Of a stretch of 64,000 nucleotides of DNA, positions 18,635 to 28,597 are shown in pieces (the stretch's first letter is position 1; every line of letters begins with the position of its first letter). The position numbers were made by a program, and so were the translations under genes. Source of the DNA: Haloferula luteola (GTDB lineage Bacteria > Verrucomicrobiota > Verrucomicrobiia > Verrucomicrobiales > Akkermansiaceae). The stretch spans positions 92,128 to 156,127 of the forward strand of contig NZ_JACHFD010000013.1 in the NCBI RefSeq assembly GCF_014201715.1, written 5' to 3'. The notes below the pieces were generated by a model. That model ran no database searches, was not told the DNA's origin, and worked only from the letters and a program-made list of their open reading frames with translations.

Positions 18635-18928
18635 TTACTTGCTGCCCATCACTCGTGCTCCCGACGGGTTTCCGTATCCGTCGGTGTAGCCCCACAGATA
18701 GTTCTTCCGATGAGCGGAGGGCAGGGTCGCCGAATCCTCATTGATGTGAGGATTGTGCGCCCGACCCGCTAGACGGTCCCCGCTCCCATCTTCAAAGCCG
18801 CGCCGATAGGCATCCGATTCATCATAGCCAGCAGCCGGGGCTCCGACTTCCGTGCGGAAAAATGGCTGACAGGAGCTGAACGCCAGGGCACCGATCACCA
18901 GGAGCCCTGCGGAGGAAAAGATCTTCAT
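18635..18928 (-). CDS. Small lipoprotein of unknown function
   Basis: 97 aa with a signal peptide ending in the lipobox AFSSC (Cys20). The mature part is hydrophilic with Tyr/Gly-rich, loosely repeated segments (SDAYRRGFEDGSGDR and KNYLWGYTDGYGN), a pattern common in small surface lipoproteins. Not recognised beyond that. It converges on the entericidin-like gene. Confidence 0.65.
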   Translation of the reverse strand: MKIFSSAGLLVIGALAFSSCQPFFRTEVGAPAAGYDESDAYRRGFEDGSGDRLAGRAHNPHINEDSATLPSAHRKNYLWGYTDGYGNPSGARVMGSK

Positions 18929-19003
18929 GCGATCGATGGGTAATCTTTCCTCAACCTCTTCGTCCAGCCTGCGTTCGCCTTGCCGGTAAATCCTTGGCGC
19001 TCC

Positions 19004-20536
19004 TCAGGAGAATAATGCGCGGTCCAGCGAGCGATACTGGATCGCCTCCAAAACATGGTGGGAGGCCACCGCATCCGATCCTTCAAGGTCCGCCAACGTC
19101 CGCGCCACCTTGAGAATTCGGTCGTGTGCCCTTGCAGAAAAGCTCAATGCCTCCATCGCGTGCTCCAGAAACCCGGCCCCTTCGGCATCCAATCGACAGT
19201 GATCTCGCACCTGCCGGGGACTCATCCCCGCATTCGTCCGCGTCGAGCTTCCCACAAACCGCTCGAACTGACGACTGCGCACTTCAATCACCCGCTGCCG
19301 AATCGCCGCCGACTTCTCCCCTTCCGTAGTGCTCGATAACTCACGAAAATCCACCAGCGGCACTTCGACGTGCAGGTCGATCCGATCCAGCAACGGGCCC
19401 GAAATCCGCTGCCGATAGTTCTCAATCTGTCGCGGCGAGCACCGGCATTCTCGCTTCGAGTCTCCATAATACCCGCATGGGCAAGGATTCAAGGCCGCCA
19501 CCACCATCGCCCGAGCCGGAAAGGTGATCGAACCCGCCGCACGAGAAATCGTCACCTGCCCGTCTTCCAATGGCTGCCTTAAAACCTCCAGAGTCTGACG
19601 GCGAAATTCCGGAAGTTCATCCAAGAACAGCACTCCATGGTGGGCCAATGAAACTTCTCCGGGCCCAGGATTACTGCCACCACCTAACAGCCCAGCATCA
19701 GAGATGGTATGATGCGGAGCACGAAAGGGCCGCGCCGAAAGAAATCCTCGCTTAGCATCCAGGAGCCCAGCGATGGATTGAATCTTCGTCACCTCGATCG
19801 CCTCCTCATCGCTCATCCCCGGCATGATCGTCGGCAGCCGCTTGGCCAACATCGACTTTCCCGTCCCAGGGGGACCGACCATGAGAAGATTGTGCCCACC
19901 TGCTACCGCCACCTCCAACGCCCTCTTCACATGGTGCTGGCCCTTCACCTCGCAGAAATCCACCTCATAACTCGACGCCTCCTGAAATAGAGTATCGCGA
20001 TCCAAAATCATCGGGGAGATCGACTCTGTTCCCAGCAAGTAGCACCAGGCTTGGTAGAAATTTCGGATAGGAATCACCTCGATCCCGTCGATGACGGCCG
20101 CTTCCCGTGCATTCGCCTCCGGTACCAGCACCTTTCTCCGCCCCTGCTTCCTGGCCTCAAGCGCGATCGAAAGCACGCCTTTGACTGGACGCACCGTTCC
20201 ATCCAACGCCAACTCTCCAACCACACAGATCTCCTCGACGGCGACCGATGCCTCCTCCGAGGCCAATCCCATGGCAAGGGCGATGGGCAGATCAAAGGAA
20301 GGCCCCTCTTTCCGCAGATCGGCCGGTGCTAAGTTGACGGTCTTGACCCCATCCGCCAGCCGAATCGGAGACACCCGGATCGCGGATGACACTCGTTGAG
20401 ATGACTCCCTTACCGCTGCGTCTGGAAGCCCCACGATCACGATCCGCGGCTCTTCCGAACCACTCACACTGACCTCCACTTCGACCTCCACAGCATCCAC
20501 CCCCCTCAACGCCGCTGAATAGACTCGACTGATCAT
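19004..20536 (-). CDS. comM: YifB/ComM-family AAA+ ATPase (Mg-chelatase-like)
   Basis: About 510 aa. N-terminal Lon-protease-like fold ([18 protein letters not shown] and a [14 protein letters not shown] segment), then an AAA+ module with Walker [14 protein letters not shown], Walker [13 protein letters not shown], and the zinc-like Cys cluster [17 protein letters not shown]. ComM helicases promote branch migration during integration of taken-up DNA; the role is established for other bacteria, not here. The frame opens five codons earlier (20551); the inner ATG gives the usual [10 protein letters not shown] start. Confidence 0.93.
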   Translation of the reverse strand: MISRVYSAALRGVDAVEVEVEVSVSGSEEPRIVIVGLPDAAVRESSQRVSSAIRVSPIRLADGVKTVNLAPADLRKEGPSFDLPIALAMGLASEEASVAVEEICVVGELALDGTVRPVKGVLSIALEARKQGRRKVLVPEANAREAAVIDGIEVIPIRNFYQAWCYLLGTESISPMILDRDTLFQEASSYEVDFCEVKGQHHVKRALEVAVAGGHNLLMVGPPGTGKSMLAKRLPTIMPGMSDEEAIEVTKIQSIAGLLDAKRGFLSARPFRAPHHTISDAGLLGGGSNPGPGEVSLAHHGVLFLDELPEFRRQTLEVLRQPLEDGQVTISRAAGSITFPARAMVVAALNPCPCGYYGDSKRECRCSPRQIENYRQRISGPLLDRIDLHVEVPLVDFRELSSTTEGEKSAAIRQRVIEVRSRQFERFVGSSTRTNAGMSPRQVRDHCRLDAEGAGFLEHAMEALSFSARAHDRILKVARTLADLEGSDAVASHHVLEAIQYRSLDRALFS

Positions 20537-20660
20537 ATTCAGCGATCTCAACCAATTGATTACAAAGCTTCAACAACGCTTCCTGCCAGCCGCGCTTTTC
20601 TTCTCCCTTCCTCCTAAGATGCCGACTTGCTCCTCAATCGAACTCTCGCCACGAAAACAA

Positions 20661-20691
20661 AAAACGGGAACCCTTTTGGGTTCCCGTTTTT
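20661..20691 (-). terminator. Rho-independent terminator for the PEP-CTERM gene
   Basis: A perfect 13-bp stem (aaaacgggaaccc / gggttcccgtttt) with a 4-base loop. Read on the minus strand it is followed by a T-rich run (TTTTTTGTTTT), as expected for a terminator just past the PEP-CTERM stop. It also isolates the comM gene downstream. Confidence 0.9.
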
Positions 20692-20721
20692 GAAATCGTT
20701 CGTTGCAAAGGCCTCAAGCCA

Positions 20722-21315
20722 TTAGCGACGGCGGCGAGCAAGGCCAAGAAGGCCCAGTGCACCGAGAAGAGCAACCGAGGGTTCTGGAACAGCAACAAGC
20801 TGGAAAGCAGTCTGGCTGCCACCTCCGAAATCGGCAGTGGTCGTTCCACCAATCAGCACAGTGCCCGTCGACGTTTGAAGGCTCACAGTGTCAGGACCGC
20901 CGATAGGAGCATCTTCGGTGTAAACATTACCCGAAGGGTTCGAGGTCGCCTTCCAAACAAAGAACTCAGTGGACGTAGCAAGATCAGTACCGTTGCCGAT
21001 AACAACATAAACGGACCCACCAACGTAACTATCACCAGAAGTGAGCGACTGATTGATATCACCAGAAATGAAGCTGTTTGCGCCAACGGAAAGAGAATTC
21101 CCAAATTGAACAAAGCTGCTCAGATCATCAATGCTGGTCGGATCAGACGAGAAGGTTCCAATGGAAGCAAATCCAACACTGTTGAGAATACTTCCGCTTG
21201 AGTCCACCACACCACTGAAGTTAGTCCCATCGAAGTTGGTCAAAGTGATGGTTGCCGCGTTAGCACCCGCAATCGCAAGAGCACCAACAAGTGATCCAAT
21301 TAATTTCATTTTCAT
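20722..21315 (-). CDS. PEP-CTERM sorted secreted protein
   Basis: 197 aa. Signal peptide (MKMKLIGSLVGALAIAGANA), a Ser/Thr/Gly/Asn-rich low-charge body, and a C-terminal PEP-CTERM sorting signal: VPEPS, a hydrophobic helix, then RRRR. By analogy with the exosortase system it is exported, cut by an exosortase and presented at the surface or in exopolysaccharide. No exosortase or EPS genes are in the window. A strong terminator follows. The segment has markedly lower GC than its neighbours, as does the next secreted gene. Confidence 0.88.
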   Translation of the reverse strand: MKMKLIGSLVGALAIAGANAATITLTNFDGTNFSGVVDSSGSILNSVGFASIGTFSSDPTSIDDLSSFVQFGNSLSVGANSFISGDINQSLTSGDSYVGGSVYVVIGNGTDLATSTEFFVWKATSNPSGNVYTEDAPIGGPDTVSLQTSTGTVLIGGTTTADFGGGSQTAFQLVAVPEPSVALLGALGLLGLARRRR

Positions 21316-21375
21316 GGTTATTATCTTTATATCAGAAAAATAAACTTAGATCCTTTGTCCAAGAAATAAGTGCAA

Positions 21376-22413
21376 TTACTCGAGGTTGTAGTCTGGAACC
21401 GAAATGGTGACATTTACATCACCACTACCGCGACGCTGGATGATCATGCCGGGTGTCAAAGCCTGAGCTGAAGCATCAGCACCAGCACTTGTCTTCCAAC
21501 CGGCAGCAACTACGACAGGGAAGCTCGCACCGGGGTGATAGAAAAACTTGTTGTAGCCACCCGATCCATTTGGGAGCCAAACCACGTCGGCAGTTGAAAT
21601 CGAAGTGGCCGCGAGTAGATTCGCTTCAAGTCCGCTATTACCAAGAGTAGAACCAACTGGGAAAATAGAACCCACATAGTTGAACAATCCGGCCTCCACA
21701 AGAAGCTGAGTATTTGAGAGAATCACCTCACCGGTGACCACCAAGGAAATATCTCCAGTGGAACGACGCTGCACGAACAGACCATCGGAATACACGATCG
21801 GAGTATCGCCCGCAGCTTGTCCCGAGGAGTTCTTCCAACCTTCAGCAACGACAACAGGGAAGCTCGCACCTGGGTGATAGAAATATTTAGCGAAACCGCC
21901 ACCACCGGTAGGCAACCAGACTACATCTGCAGTTGTGATCGAAGTGGCTTCAGCAAAACCAATCTCATTTGCAGCACCGAAAACAGATGAAATTGTTGGA
22001 GCCACGCGAAGCTCGAAGGTATCTCCTGCCGCAACACCAGCGGCAGAAAGATCATTGGGAGAAGTTTCAAGTGCACCAGCATCCAACCCTGCGCTGGTTC
22101 CCCAATCGGAGACTGCGACCACAGCGCCATCTTGAGCCCCAGAAGTGATCCGCAGAACGTAGGTGTTTCCTGACTCAAGAAGAGTATCAAAATCAATGTC
22201 GGCGGAAACCGATGTTGCCGTCACTGCCGTGAGGCTTCCGGAAACGACTTTCGATCCATGTAGGGTGATCCCGAGAAGGTTGAAAACATCTGGATCCGAC
22301 GACGCCGTCTTACCGACGATCGTCTGAGTAATGTAGCCGACAGGATCGGTCGTTGCCCCGAAAGACGCGACCGTAAGTGCGCCAAGCGCAGCAATGGTGG
22401 TGAATAGTTTCAT
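21376..22413 (-). CDS. Secreted TIGR02597-like protein with two internal repeats
   Basis: 345 aa. Signal peptide MKLFTTIAALGALTVASFGA, then TTDPVGYITQ, an N-terminus I associate with the Verrucomicrobiota-specific family TIGR02597. The body contains two copies of a unit built around ADVVWLPxGxGG(F/Y)xK(Y/F)FYHPGASF and ending in an IQRR/VQRR-type segment (about residues 195-260 and 275-340), suggesting a repeated beta domain. The function is unknown; secretion is clear. It lies 60 bases upstream of the PEP-CTERM gene in the same direction. Start chosen at the ATG giving the signal peptide, although the frame is open to 22530. Confidence 0.78.
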   Translation of the reverse strand: MKLFTTIAALGALTVASFGATTDPVGYITQTIVGKTASSDPDVFNLLGITLHGSKVVSGSLTAVTATSVSADIDFDTLLESGNTYVLRITSGAQDGAVVAVSDWGTSAGLDAGALETSPNDLSAAGVAAGDTFELRVAPTISSVFGAANEIGFAEATSITTADVVWLPTGGGGFAKYFYHPGASFPVVVAEGWKNSSGQAAGDTPIVYSDGLFVQRRSTGDISLVVTGEVILSNTQLLVEAGLFNYVGSIFPVGSTLGNSGLEANLLAATSISTADVVWLPNGSGGYNKFFYHPGASFPVVVAAGWKTSAGADASAQALTPGMIIQRRGSGDVNVTISVPDYNLE

Positions 22414-22744
22414 GACGAGTTTGGAATTACGGATTTTGGCCGGACGCGTCGAGGAAAAACTGAGGGCCTCCGTGACGCTCTTGCCACGTGGCGGACTGCA
22501 ATTCCCGTTCCACTTCCAAGCATCTGCCACTGTCGCCGATCAACCACCTCTTTTCAAGCGAGTTACACTCTCATTTCTCGCTCACCCACCCAGGGGAAGG
22601 GGTTCTTGCCGACAAAAACCTCGCATCCGCCTACGTGGACACCCGGATCCGCAAGACCCGTCGAAGAGCACTGAAAATCATGTTTTTGCCCCGGTTCCAA
22701 GAGTTCCGCTTGCCCATTGGGGTGGTGGATGAGGAATTCGGGCC
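22414..22744. other. Divergent intergenic region (331 bases)
   Basis: Lies between the divergent secreted-protein gene and the PfkB kinase. I see no convincing gene, repeat or riboswitch. A GAGG at about 11 bases before the PfkB ATG can serve as its ribosome binding site. Promoters for both genes are expected here but I cannot assign boxes. Confidence 0.5.
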
Positions 22745-23704
22745 ATGTCCGACTCCGCTTCCCTTTCCGTCCTCGTCGGCGGCACCATTGCGATTGACCA
22801 TGTGAAGACTCCCACGGCTGAGGGCGCCGACCTTTTGGGGGGCTCCGCCGCCTATGCCGCTCTTTCCTCGAGCTTCTTCTGCGAGGATGTGCGCCTCGTG
22901 GGCATCATCGGCCGGGATTTCCCCGCCCATCATCTCCAAATGCTAGAAAACCGCGGCATTTGCCTGAACGGAGTCGAACAGTCCGAGGGGGAATCCTTCA
23001 CGTGGAGCGGCGAATATCTGGAGAACCTCAACGAGCGCGTCACCCACCGAGTCGGCCTCAATGTGCTGGAGAGCTGGGAAGTGAAGATCCCCGCTGAAAT
23101 TGCGGATTCTCAGGTCGTGGTGCTGGCCAACATGTCACCCGACAACCAGCTTCAAATGCTCGCCCAATGCACCCACCCACGACGATTTGTGGTCGCCGAC
23201 ACGATGGACCTTTGGATTTCCATCGCCAACGAACGACTCCATGAGGTGCTCAAGCAGCTGGATCTTTTCGTGATCAATGAGAGCGAGGCACGTGACTTCG
23301 CCGGAACGGCCAACCTGATCGAGGCCGGACGCCTCCTTCTCGGCAAAGGCCCACGCTTTGTGGTGATCAAACTGGGCGAATTCGGCGCCATGCTTTTCTC
23401 CTCCGAGGGCGACGAAACAGAGTTCCCTTGCCCAAAAAGCTTTTTCCGTTGCGCTGCTTTCCCTCTTCGCGGCATCGCCGACCCCACCGGAGCCGGAGAT
23501 AGCTTCCTTGGCGGGCTTGCTGGCTACCTTGCCGCCCATTCCAAGGGTGAATTCACGTTTGAGAACCTCCGGCAGGCGGTGACCCAAGGCTCAGTGGTCG
23601 CCTCGTTCACCTGTGAAGCCTTCTCCACCCGCCGTCTTGAAGAAATCGACTCCTCGAAGGTGGAAGCACGACTCCAGCGGTTCCGGGAAATGACGGCCTG
23701 GTAA
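22745..23704 (+). CDS. PfkB-family carbohydrate/nucleoside kinase
   Basis: 319 aa ribokinase-fold protein. The N-terminal GGSAAYAALSS segment matches PfkB signature 1, and DPTGAGDSFLGGLAGYL is signature 2 with the anion hole and catalytic Asp. VINESEARDFAG is the usual mid-domain motif. The substrate cannot be told from sequence; no sugar-uptake genes are nearby. It converges on thiE (15 bases between stops). Confidence 0.88.
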   Translation: MSDSASLSVLVGGTIAIDHVKTPTAEGADLLGGSAAYAALSSSFFCEDVRLVGIIGRDFPAHHLQMLENRGICLNGVEQSEGESFTWSGEYLENLNERVTHRVGLNVLESWEVKIPAEIADSQVVVLANMSPDNQLQMLAQCTHPRRFVVADTMDLWISIANERLHEVLKQLDLFVINESEARDFAGTANLIEAGRLLLGKGPRFVVIKLGEFGAMLFSSEGDETEFPCPKSFFRCAAFPLRGIADPTGAGDSFLGGLAGYLAAHSKGEFTFENLRQAVTQGSVVASFTCEAFSTRRLEEIDSSKVEARLQRFREMTAW

Positions 23705-23719
23705 AACGCACTGCTTGGC

Positions 23720-24358
23720 TCAACGATCAGCGACCTGCTCCTTGACCGAGCGGGTCGCCTGCACAATCGAGGACGCGGTGAGCAGATCAGAGACGATCAC
23801 CATCCGTCGAGCACCCGCTGCCAGCACCTCCGCGAGGTTCCGACGCTGGATTCCGCCGATGCAGAAGACCGGGAGCTGGCTCCCCATCGTCGATTCGACG
23901 GGGCGCACGTTCTCAAGACCGATCCCCGGCCGCCCTTGCTTCGTCGGAGTGGGAAACAAGGGGCCAAAGCCAATGTAATCAAACCCTTCGACTTGTGCCG
24001 CATGAGCCTGTTCCGGGGAATGGGTCGATCGCCCCACAATCATCTCCTCGCCCACGATTGCCCGAACATCCTCAAGCGATCCATCCTCTTGACCGATGTG
24101 CACACCGTCTGCGCCAATCGCGGCGGCGACTTTCGCAAAATCATTGACGATCAGCGGCACTCCGAACTCACGACAGATCGGGAGCACCCGCCGACAAAAT
24201 CCCTCAATGTCGCTCTCTCCATATCCCTTTGCCCGCAGCTGAAGCAGATCCGCTCCGCCCTCAAGGAGCTCACGAGCCACTTCTTCCAATTTGGGCTCAG
24301 ACACATAGCCAAGATCGAGGATGGCATACAGCCGTGCCGATGCGAGTGATGGCTTCAC
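23720..24358 (-). CDS. thiE: Thiamine-phosphate synthase ThiE
   Basis: Couples the pyrimidine and thiazole halves of thiamine. TIM-barrel motifs: GGADLLQLRAKG, LIVNDFAKVAAAIGADGVHIGQED, GRSTHSPEQA, FGPLFPTPTKQG (phosphate and substrate binding) and CIGGIQ near the C-terminus. About 212 aa. There is no ATG; GTG codons at 24358 and 24382 are the candidates, and I chose the one nearer the conserved RLYAILD. It follows accC within about 50 bases and may be in its operon, so a separate TPP riboswitch is not expected and none is visible. Confidence 0.9.
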   Translation of the reverse strand: MKPSLASARLYAILDLGYVSEPKLEEVARELLEGGADLLQLRAKGYGESDIEGFCRRVLPICREFGVPLIVNDFAKVAAAIGADGVHIGQEDGSLEDVRAIVGEEMIVGRSTHSPEQAHAAQVEGFDYIGFGPLFPTPTKQGRPGIGLENVRPVESTMGSQLPVFCIGGIQRRNLAEVLAAGARRMVIVSDLLTASSIVQATRSVKEQVADR

Positions 24359-24410
24359 AGACAGGACAGAAACAGGACCCACAGGCTGGAGCGGTTGGGC
24401 GACGCGCGCA

Positions 24411-25763
24411 TCAACCCTTTTTCTCTTCGATGAACCGGCTGACCCAGCCAATGTCGTAGTTCCCAGCCTGGAAATCAGGGTGATTGAGGATTTCGAGCTG
24501 GAAGGGAATCGTGGTCTTGATGCCCCGGATCATGAATTCACCCAGGGCGCGCTTCATCCGAGCAATTGCAATCTCCCGCGTGGCGGCAGTGACGATCAAC
24601 TTCGCGATCATCGAATCGTAGTGCGGAGGCACCGTGTAGCCGGAGTAGACGTGGGTATCGACCCGCACGCCCTTGCCGCCGGGGGCATACCAAAGGTCGA
24701 TCGTCCCAGGGCTCGGCGCGAAATGGTTGTAGGGATCCTCCGCATTGATCCGGCACTCGATGGAGTGCCCACGGGGAACCGCATTGAGGACATGATGAGA
24801 CAGGCTTTCGCCCGCTGCGATCCGGATTTGCTCCTTGATCAATTCACAGCCCATCACTTCTTCGGTCACCGGATGCTCCACCTGAATCCGGGTGTTCATT
24901 TCCATGAAATAGAAATTCTCTCCCTTGTCATCCACGAGGTACTCGATGGTCCCTGCATTCTCGTAACCAATCGCCTGGATGAGGCTCACCGACGCATCCC
25001 CCATCCGCTGGCGCAGTTCCGCCGAAAGCAACGGCGAGGGACATTCCTCAATGATCTTCTGATTACGTCGCTGCATCGAGCAATCACGCTCTCCCAGATG
25101 GAGGAAATTCCCGTGACGATCGGCGATGACCTGAAACTCGATGTGGTGAGGATTGAGCACCAGCTTCTCGATGTAGCAATCGCCATTGCCGAATGCGGCC
25201 ATCGCTTCATTGGAAGCGGCATCAAAGAGCTTATGGAACTCCTTTTCATCAAAACATGGGCGCATCCCGCGGCCACCGCCCCCTGCGGTCGCCTTGATCA
25301 TGACGGGGAAACCGATCCGCCTCGCCTCTTCCAAGGCCACCTTCCGGTCGGTCAAAATATCCGTCCCCGGAGTCACCGGAACACCATTGGCAACCGCGGT
25401 GGCACGGGCCGTCGCCTTATCCCCCATCATCGAAATCACCTCTGAAGAGGGCCCAATGAATTGGACATTGCAGCTTTTGCAGATTTCCGCGAAACGCGCG
25501 TTCTCAGAGAGAAACCCATAACCGGGGTGGATCGCCTCAGCCTCGGTGATTTCTGCCGCCGCCATGATGCGATCGGGCTTCAGGTAGCTGTCCTTGCTCG
25601 CGGATTTGCCAATGCATACCGCTTCGTCAGCCAACTGAACGTGCATCGAGTCCACGTCCGCCTCAGAATACACGGCCACGGACTCGACGCCGAGTTCGCG
25701 ACAGGCTCGAATGATACGGAGGGCGATTTCGCCCCGGTTGGCGACAAGAACGCGTTTGAACAT
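24411..25763 (-). CDS. accC: Acetyl-CoA carboxylase, biotin carboxylase subunit
   Basis: Carboxylates biotin on AccB using ATP and bicarbonate, the first half-reaction of fatty acid synthesis. 450 aa, standard. N-terminal [20 protein letters not shown], the ATP-grasp glycine loop [22 protein letters not shown] and [14 protein letters not shown] are all diagnostic. Located directly after accB (60 bases). Confidence 0.97.
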   Translation of the reverse strand: MFKRVLVANRGEIALRIIRACRELGVESVAVYSEADVDSMHVQLADEAVCIGKSASKDSYLKPDRIMAAAEITEAEAIHPGYGFLSENARFAEICKSCNVQFIGPSSEVISMMGDKATARATAVANGVPVTPGTDILTDRKVALEEARRIGFPVMIKATAGGGGRGMRPCFDEKEFHKLFDAASNEAMAAFGNGDCYIEKLVLNPHHIEFQVIADRHGNFLHLGERDCSMQRRNQKIIEECPSPLLSAELRQRMGDASVSLIQAIGYENAGTIEYLVDDKGENFYFMEMNTRIQVEHPVTEEVMGCELIKEQIRIAAGESLSHHVLNAVPRGHSIECRINAEDPYNHFAPSPGTIDLWYAPGGKGVRVDTHVYSGYTVPPHYDSMIAKLIVTAATREIAIARMKRALGEFMIRGIKTTIPFQLEILNHPDFQAGNYDIGWVSRFIEEKKG

Positions 25764-25822
25764 CTTGCGATGGGGATAAGAAGTTTAAGAGGGAAAGGGA
25801 GGATTAGGTCCCCATCACACCA

Positions 25823-26302
25823 TCACTTGATGGTGAATAGCGTATCGCCAAATTGGACCGGAGTGCCATCGTCGACCAACACCGCCGTGATCGTTCCCGA
25901 ACGCTCCGCCTTGATCTCGTTCATCACCTTCATCGCCTCAATGATGCACAGGGTCTGCCCCTCACTGATCGTGTCCCCGACGCTGGCGAAGGACGGCGCG
26001 TCCGGTGACGGCTTGCGGTAGAAAGTTCCTACCATCGGAGAAGTGATCGGTTCTCCATCGACCGTCGGCGCCCCCGAGGTCGGTGCGCCCGATGATGCGG
26101 GCGCGGAGGCCGGGGCCGCGACAGGGAGGGCCACTGGAGCTGCAGGAGCCGCCGTCGGAAGCACCGACAGCAGCGATTTGAGGGAGTCCAGATCCTGTCC
26201 CTTCTTGAGCTTGAGATGGAAGCCGTCCTTCGACATGTCGAAATAGGTCAATCCATGCTCGTTCATGAGCTCGACGATCTTGCGAAGTTCCTTGATGTCC
26301 AC
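25823..26302 (-). CDS. accB: Biotin carboxyl carrier protein of acetyl-CoA carboxylase
   Basis: 159 aa. N-terminal helical region, an Ala/Pro-rich flexible linker (about 50-80), then a biotinyl domain with EAMKVMNE; the Lys is the biotin attachment site. SPMVGTFYRKPSPDAP is the usual start of the domain. First gene of accBC; the carboxyltransferase genes are elsewhere. Upstream lies the di-heme cytochrome gene, 125 bases away. Confidence 0.97.
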   Translation of the reverse strand: MDIKELRKIVELMNEHGLTYFDMSKDGFHLKLKKGQDLDSLKSLLSVLPTAAPAAPVALPVAAPASAPASSGAPTSGAPTVDGEPITSPMVGTFYRKPSPDAPSFASVGDTISEGQTLCIIEAMKVMNEIKAERSGTITAVLVDDGTPVQFGDTLFTIK

Positions 26303-26426
26303 GTCGTTGAAGGTTGGTGATGAATTTCTGGAAGAATTCCGGGGCGGCGTCCCGTGCGATCCGATTCCCGGAGGCTAGGGAGTCACGGGAAATCGCGTCA
26401 AGCGGGAACCCGGTCCCTCAACCGGC

Positions 26427-28220
26427 TCATTCCTCGGGTTTTCCCCCGGTTCGCAAGGCCAGGACCCACTTCGCCAGTGCTAGAGTTTCCCCGTCAGAAA
26501 GCAGCTCATGCCCCGGCATGTCGGTCCCCGGCAAGCCCCAGTGAATGGCTCGCGCGACCGTTGAAGCATCCACCGTCCACACAAATGGACCTTCGACCAA
26601 ATTTGCCGGCTGCCGCACCCAGCGCTTTGCGAACTCTCCATCACCTCGTCCTTCCGGACCGTGACACACCGCACAATGAGCCGCAAACAACCGCGAGCCC
26701 TCACCCTCAGGCTCCCCTTCAGGACGCCATTCAAGGGATCGCACCCCCCTCCACTCGCGCGCATCTTCCTGATCCGACATCAGCCATGCGATCAAGTCCG
26801 CTCCTCGATCGTCCTCGAAAAGATGCGCGTACGACGGCATCGGGCTCCCCACCACCCATTTCTGAGGAGCTAGAAAGTGTTCCTTCAGCCATGCTGCCGA
26901 TCGCCGCGCCCCAACATGGGTCAAATCGGGTCCCTGTCTCCGATTTCCAATCGTCACCGGGCGTTCGTGCAGCACCTTATCCACGTTCGAGGGCGGACCC
27001 CAACCTTCGGGATCCTCCGGTCGGACAAATCGCGAATGGCAGGCAATGCACCCCTCCGCCAAATACACCTGCCTGCCCCTTTCTTCCGCAGTTTCCCTCG
27101 ACGCTCCCGTTCCCCCCTGGGAACGCCAACACGCGATCCCCAACACTCCTCCCACCGCCAGCCACTGCCGCCACGCACGCCATCCAGTGAGAGCGAGGGC
27201 CAACCCAGCTCCCGAGATTGCCACAAATTCCCACGGCACTCGCTGCAGGGCCTGAGCCATTCCAATCCCATTGGCAGACCCGAACCATCCTGCCACGGCG
27301 AAAACCCAGGCAGCCCTCCAGACCACTGTCGAGGAGCGCCCTGCCCAACCCGGCCAGGTCACCAACGCTGCCGAATAAATCGAAACTCCCACAGGATACA
27401 TCCAACCCGCCAACCCGCGGGTGGACGGATGATTCACCGCCAACGCCGCGATCGCCAAGACCCCCCATGCCACCGCCACCGGCTCCTTCCAAACTCTTCG
27501 AGCCAGCCATTCACCAGCCAGTCCACCCGCAAGCAAATGCAGGCCCGCATTGCGCCAGAGCATCGCGCCCCCCCAAGTACCTTCCTTCAAGTCCCGCTCA
27601 TGCTGGATGATGAAAAATGCCGCGGAGTCCAACCACACCAACGCCAGGAAAACACCCACCGCCACCACAGCCCCTCCCACCCCCACTTCACCGTGACTCG
27701 GCCCTGAAGGAACCCGTTGCTCCTCCAACCCCGAAGGCACCAGCCAACTGCCCAAAAGCGCAAATCCAGCACCGATCCAGGCCTGCATCTCAGGACTTGC
27801 AGAAAACACCCACGGCACATTGCAGATCGCGTACCCCAGTCCGGTGCCCCACCCAATCCACCGAGCTCCACACCAACCAGGCAACAAGGCCGCCAAGGAA
27901 ACCGTTCCCCCTCCTACTGCCAGGCCCGTCAGGACCGCCACTCCCATCCCACTCACCCCTCCCGATGCCCACGGCGCGAGAACCGCTGCACAGGCCGCCA
28001 GCACCAACGCCAGCCGCAGCCCGACAACCGTCGCCCCTCGTTTGGCCACCCCAAAACCCGCCGCAATTCCCGCCACCGCCATGGCTCCCAAAGCCCACTT
28101 TTCGGCTGCAGGCCCCGCCCCGTGCCCACGCAACAACTCGACGAACGCGAACTGCGCAAAAATCAAAAAGAAACCATAGACCGCCGCCACTGCACCGGCC
28201 GCTCGTGCTTGAATCTTCAT
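26427..28220 (-). CDS. Multi-pass membrane protein fused to CcoO/CcoP-like di-heme cytochrome c
   Basis: About 597 aa. The first about 370 residues are hydrophobic, with roughly ten to twelve membrane segments, resembling a transporter-like (MFS-like) bundle but without motifs I can name. A C-terminal soluble part follows with two heme c sites: CIACH (about 391-395) in a CcoO/FixO-like context (GRQVYLAEGC..CHSRFVRPED, later GPDLTHVG and SPMPSY), and CAVCH (about 516-520) in a CcoP-like context (CHGPEGRGDG, TDMPG). Met ligands are visible in both. The start overlaps the upstream stop (ATGA). I infer an electron carrier to or from the heme-copper-like protein of the same cluster; the heme domain is predicted to face the periplasm. 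Confidence 0.8.
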   Translation of the reverse strand: MKIQARAAGAVAAVYGFFLIFAQFAFVELLRGHGAGPAAEKWALGAMAVAGIAAGFGVAKRGATVVGLRLALVLAACAAVLAPWASGGVSGMGVAVLTGLAVGGGTVSLAALLPGWCGARWIGWGTGLGYAICNVPWVFSASPEMQAWIGAGFALLGSWLVPSGLEEQRVPSGPSHGEVGVGGAVVAVGVFLALVWLDSAAFFIIQHERDLKEGTWGGAMLWRNAGLHLLAGGLAGEWLARRVWKEPVAVAWGVLAIAALAVNHPSTRGLAGWMYPVGVSIYSAALVTWPGWAGRSSTVVWRAAWVFAVAGWFGSANGIGMAQALQRVPWEFVAISGAGLALALTGWRAWRQWLAVGGVLGIACWRSQGGTGASRETAEERGRQVYLAEGCIACHSRFVRPEDPEGWGPPSNVDKVLHERPVTIGNRRQGPDLTHVGARRSAAWLKEHFLAPQKWVVGSPMPSYAHLFEDDRGADLIAWLMSDQEDAREWRGVRSLEWRPEGEPEGEGSRLFAAHCAVCHGPEGRGDGEFAKRWVRQPANLVEGPFVWTVDASTVARAIHWGLPGTDMPGHELLSDGETLALAKWVLALRTGGKPEE

Positions 28221-28597
28221 CGGCACCACCGCTTCCGAATTCCGTAAAATTGCACGATGCCCACAACGCCATCCGTCGCAGCCACCCCCACCCACGCCGT
28301 CTCCAGTCTCCCAGACAAAACATTCACCGTCACAAAGACCGCAACCCAAGCTCGAACCATTGCTGTCCAACCCCATACCGCCTCGGCCTCTCGTGCCCCC
28401 CGCCAAACCCAACCATAACTGAAGCCCACGCTCCCCACAAAAACTCCAATCCAGCGCACCCACACCCAAGACTCCGGTCCGACCTCACCAATCCCTAACA
28501 GACTCAACACCCACCCAGGCCAAAACACTAGCATCAGGCCAGTCAAAGCATCCATGGCACCCACGCCAGCACTCCATCTCTTGACGATCGTCATCAT
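28217..28597 (-). CDS. Small four-helix membrane protein of the cytochrome cluster
   Basis: About 126 aa starting MMTIVKRWSAG, with about four hydrophobic segments and a short basic C-terminus. Its start codon overlaps the stop of the heme-copper-like gene and its stop overlaps the start of the cytochrome c fusion gene, so it is made in fixed proportion with both. Not recognised; by position it is probably a subunit or assembly factor. Confidence 0.7.
   Translation of the reverse strand: MMTIVKRWSAGVGAMDALTGLMLVFWPGWVLSLLGIGEVGPESWVWVRWIGVFVGSVGFSYGWVWRGAREAEAVWGWTAMVRAWVAVFVTVNVLSGRLETAWVGVAATDGVVGIVQFYGIRKRWCR

Noticed and set aside
20722..21315. Expected exosortase or EPS cluster near the PEP-CTERM gene.
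   Set aside because: None of the genes in the window has exosortase motifs; the sorting enzyme must be encoded elsewhere.
23720..24410. A TPP riboswitch upstream of thiE or thiL.
   Set aside because: thiE follows accC by about 50 bases and thiL overlaps the preceding gene, leaving no leader; no THI-box sequence was seen.
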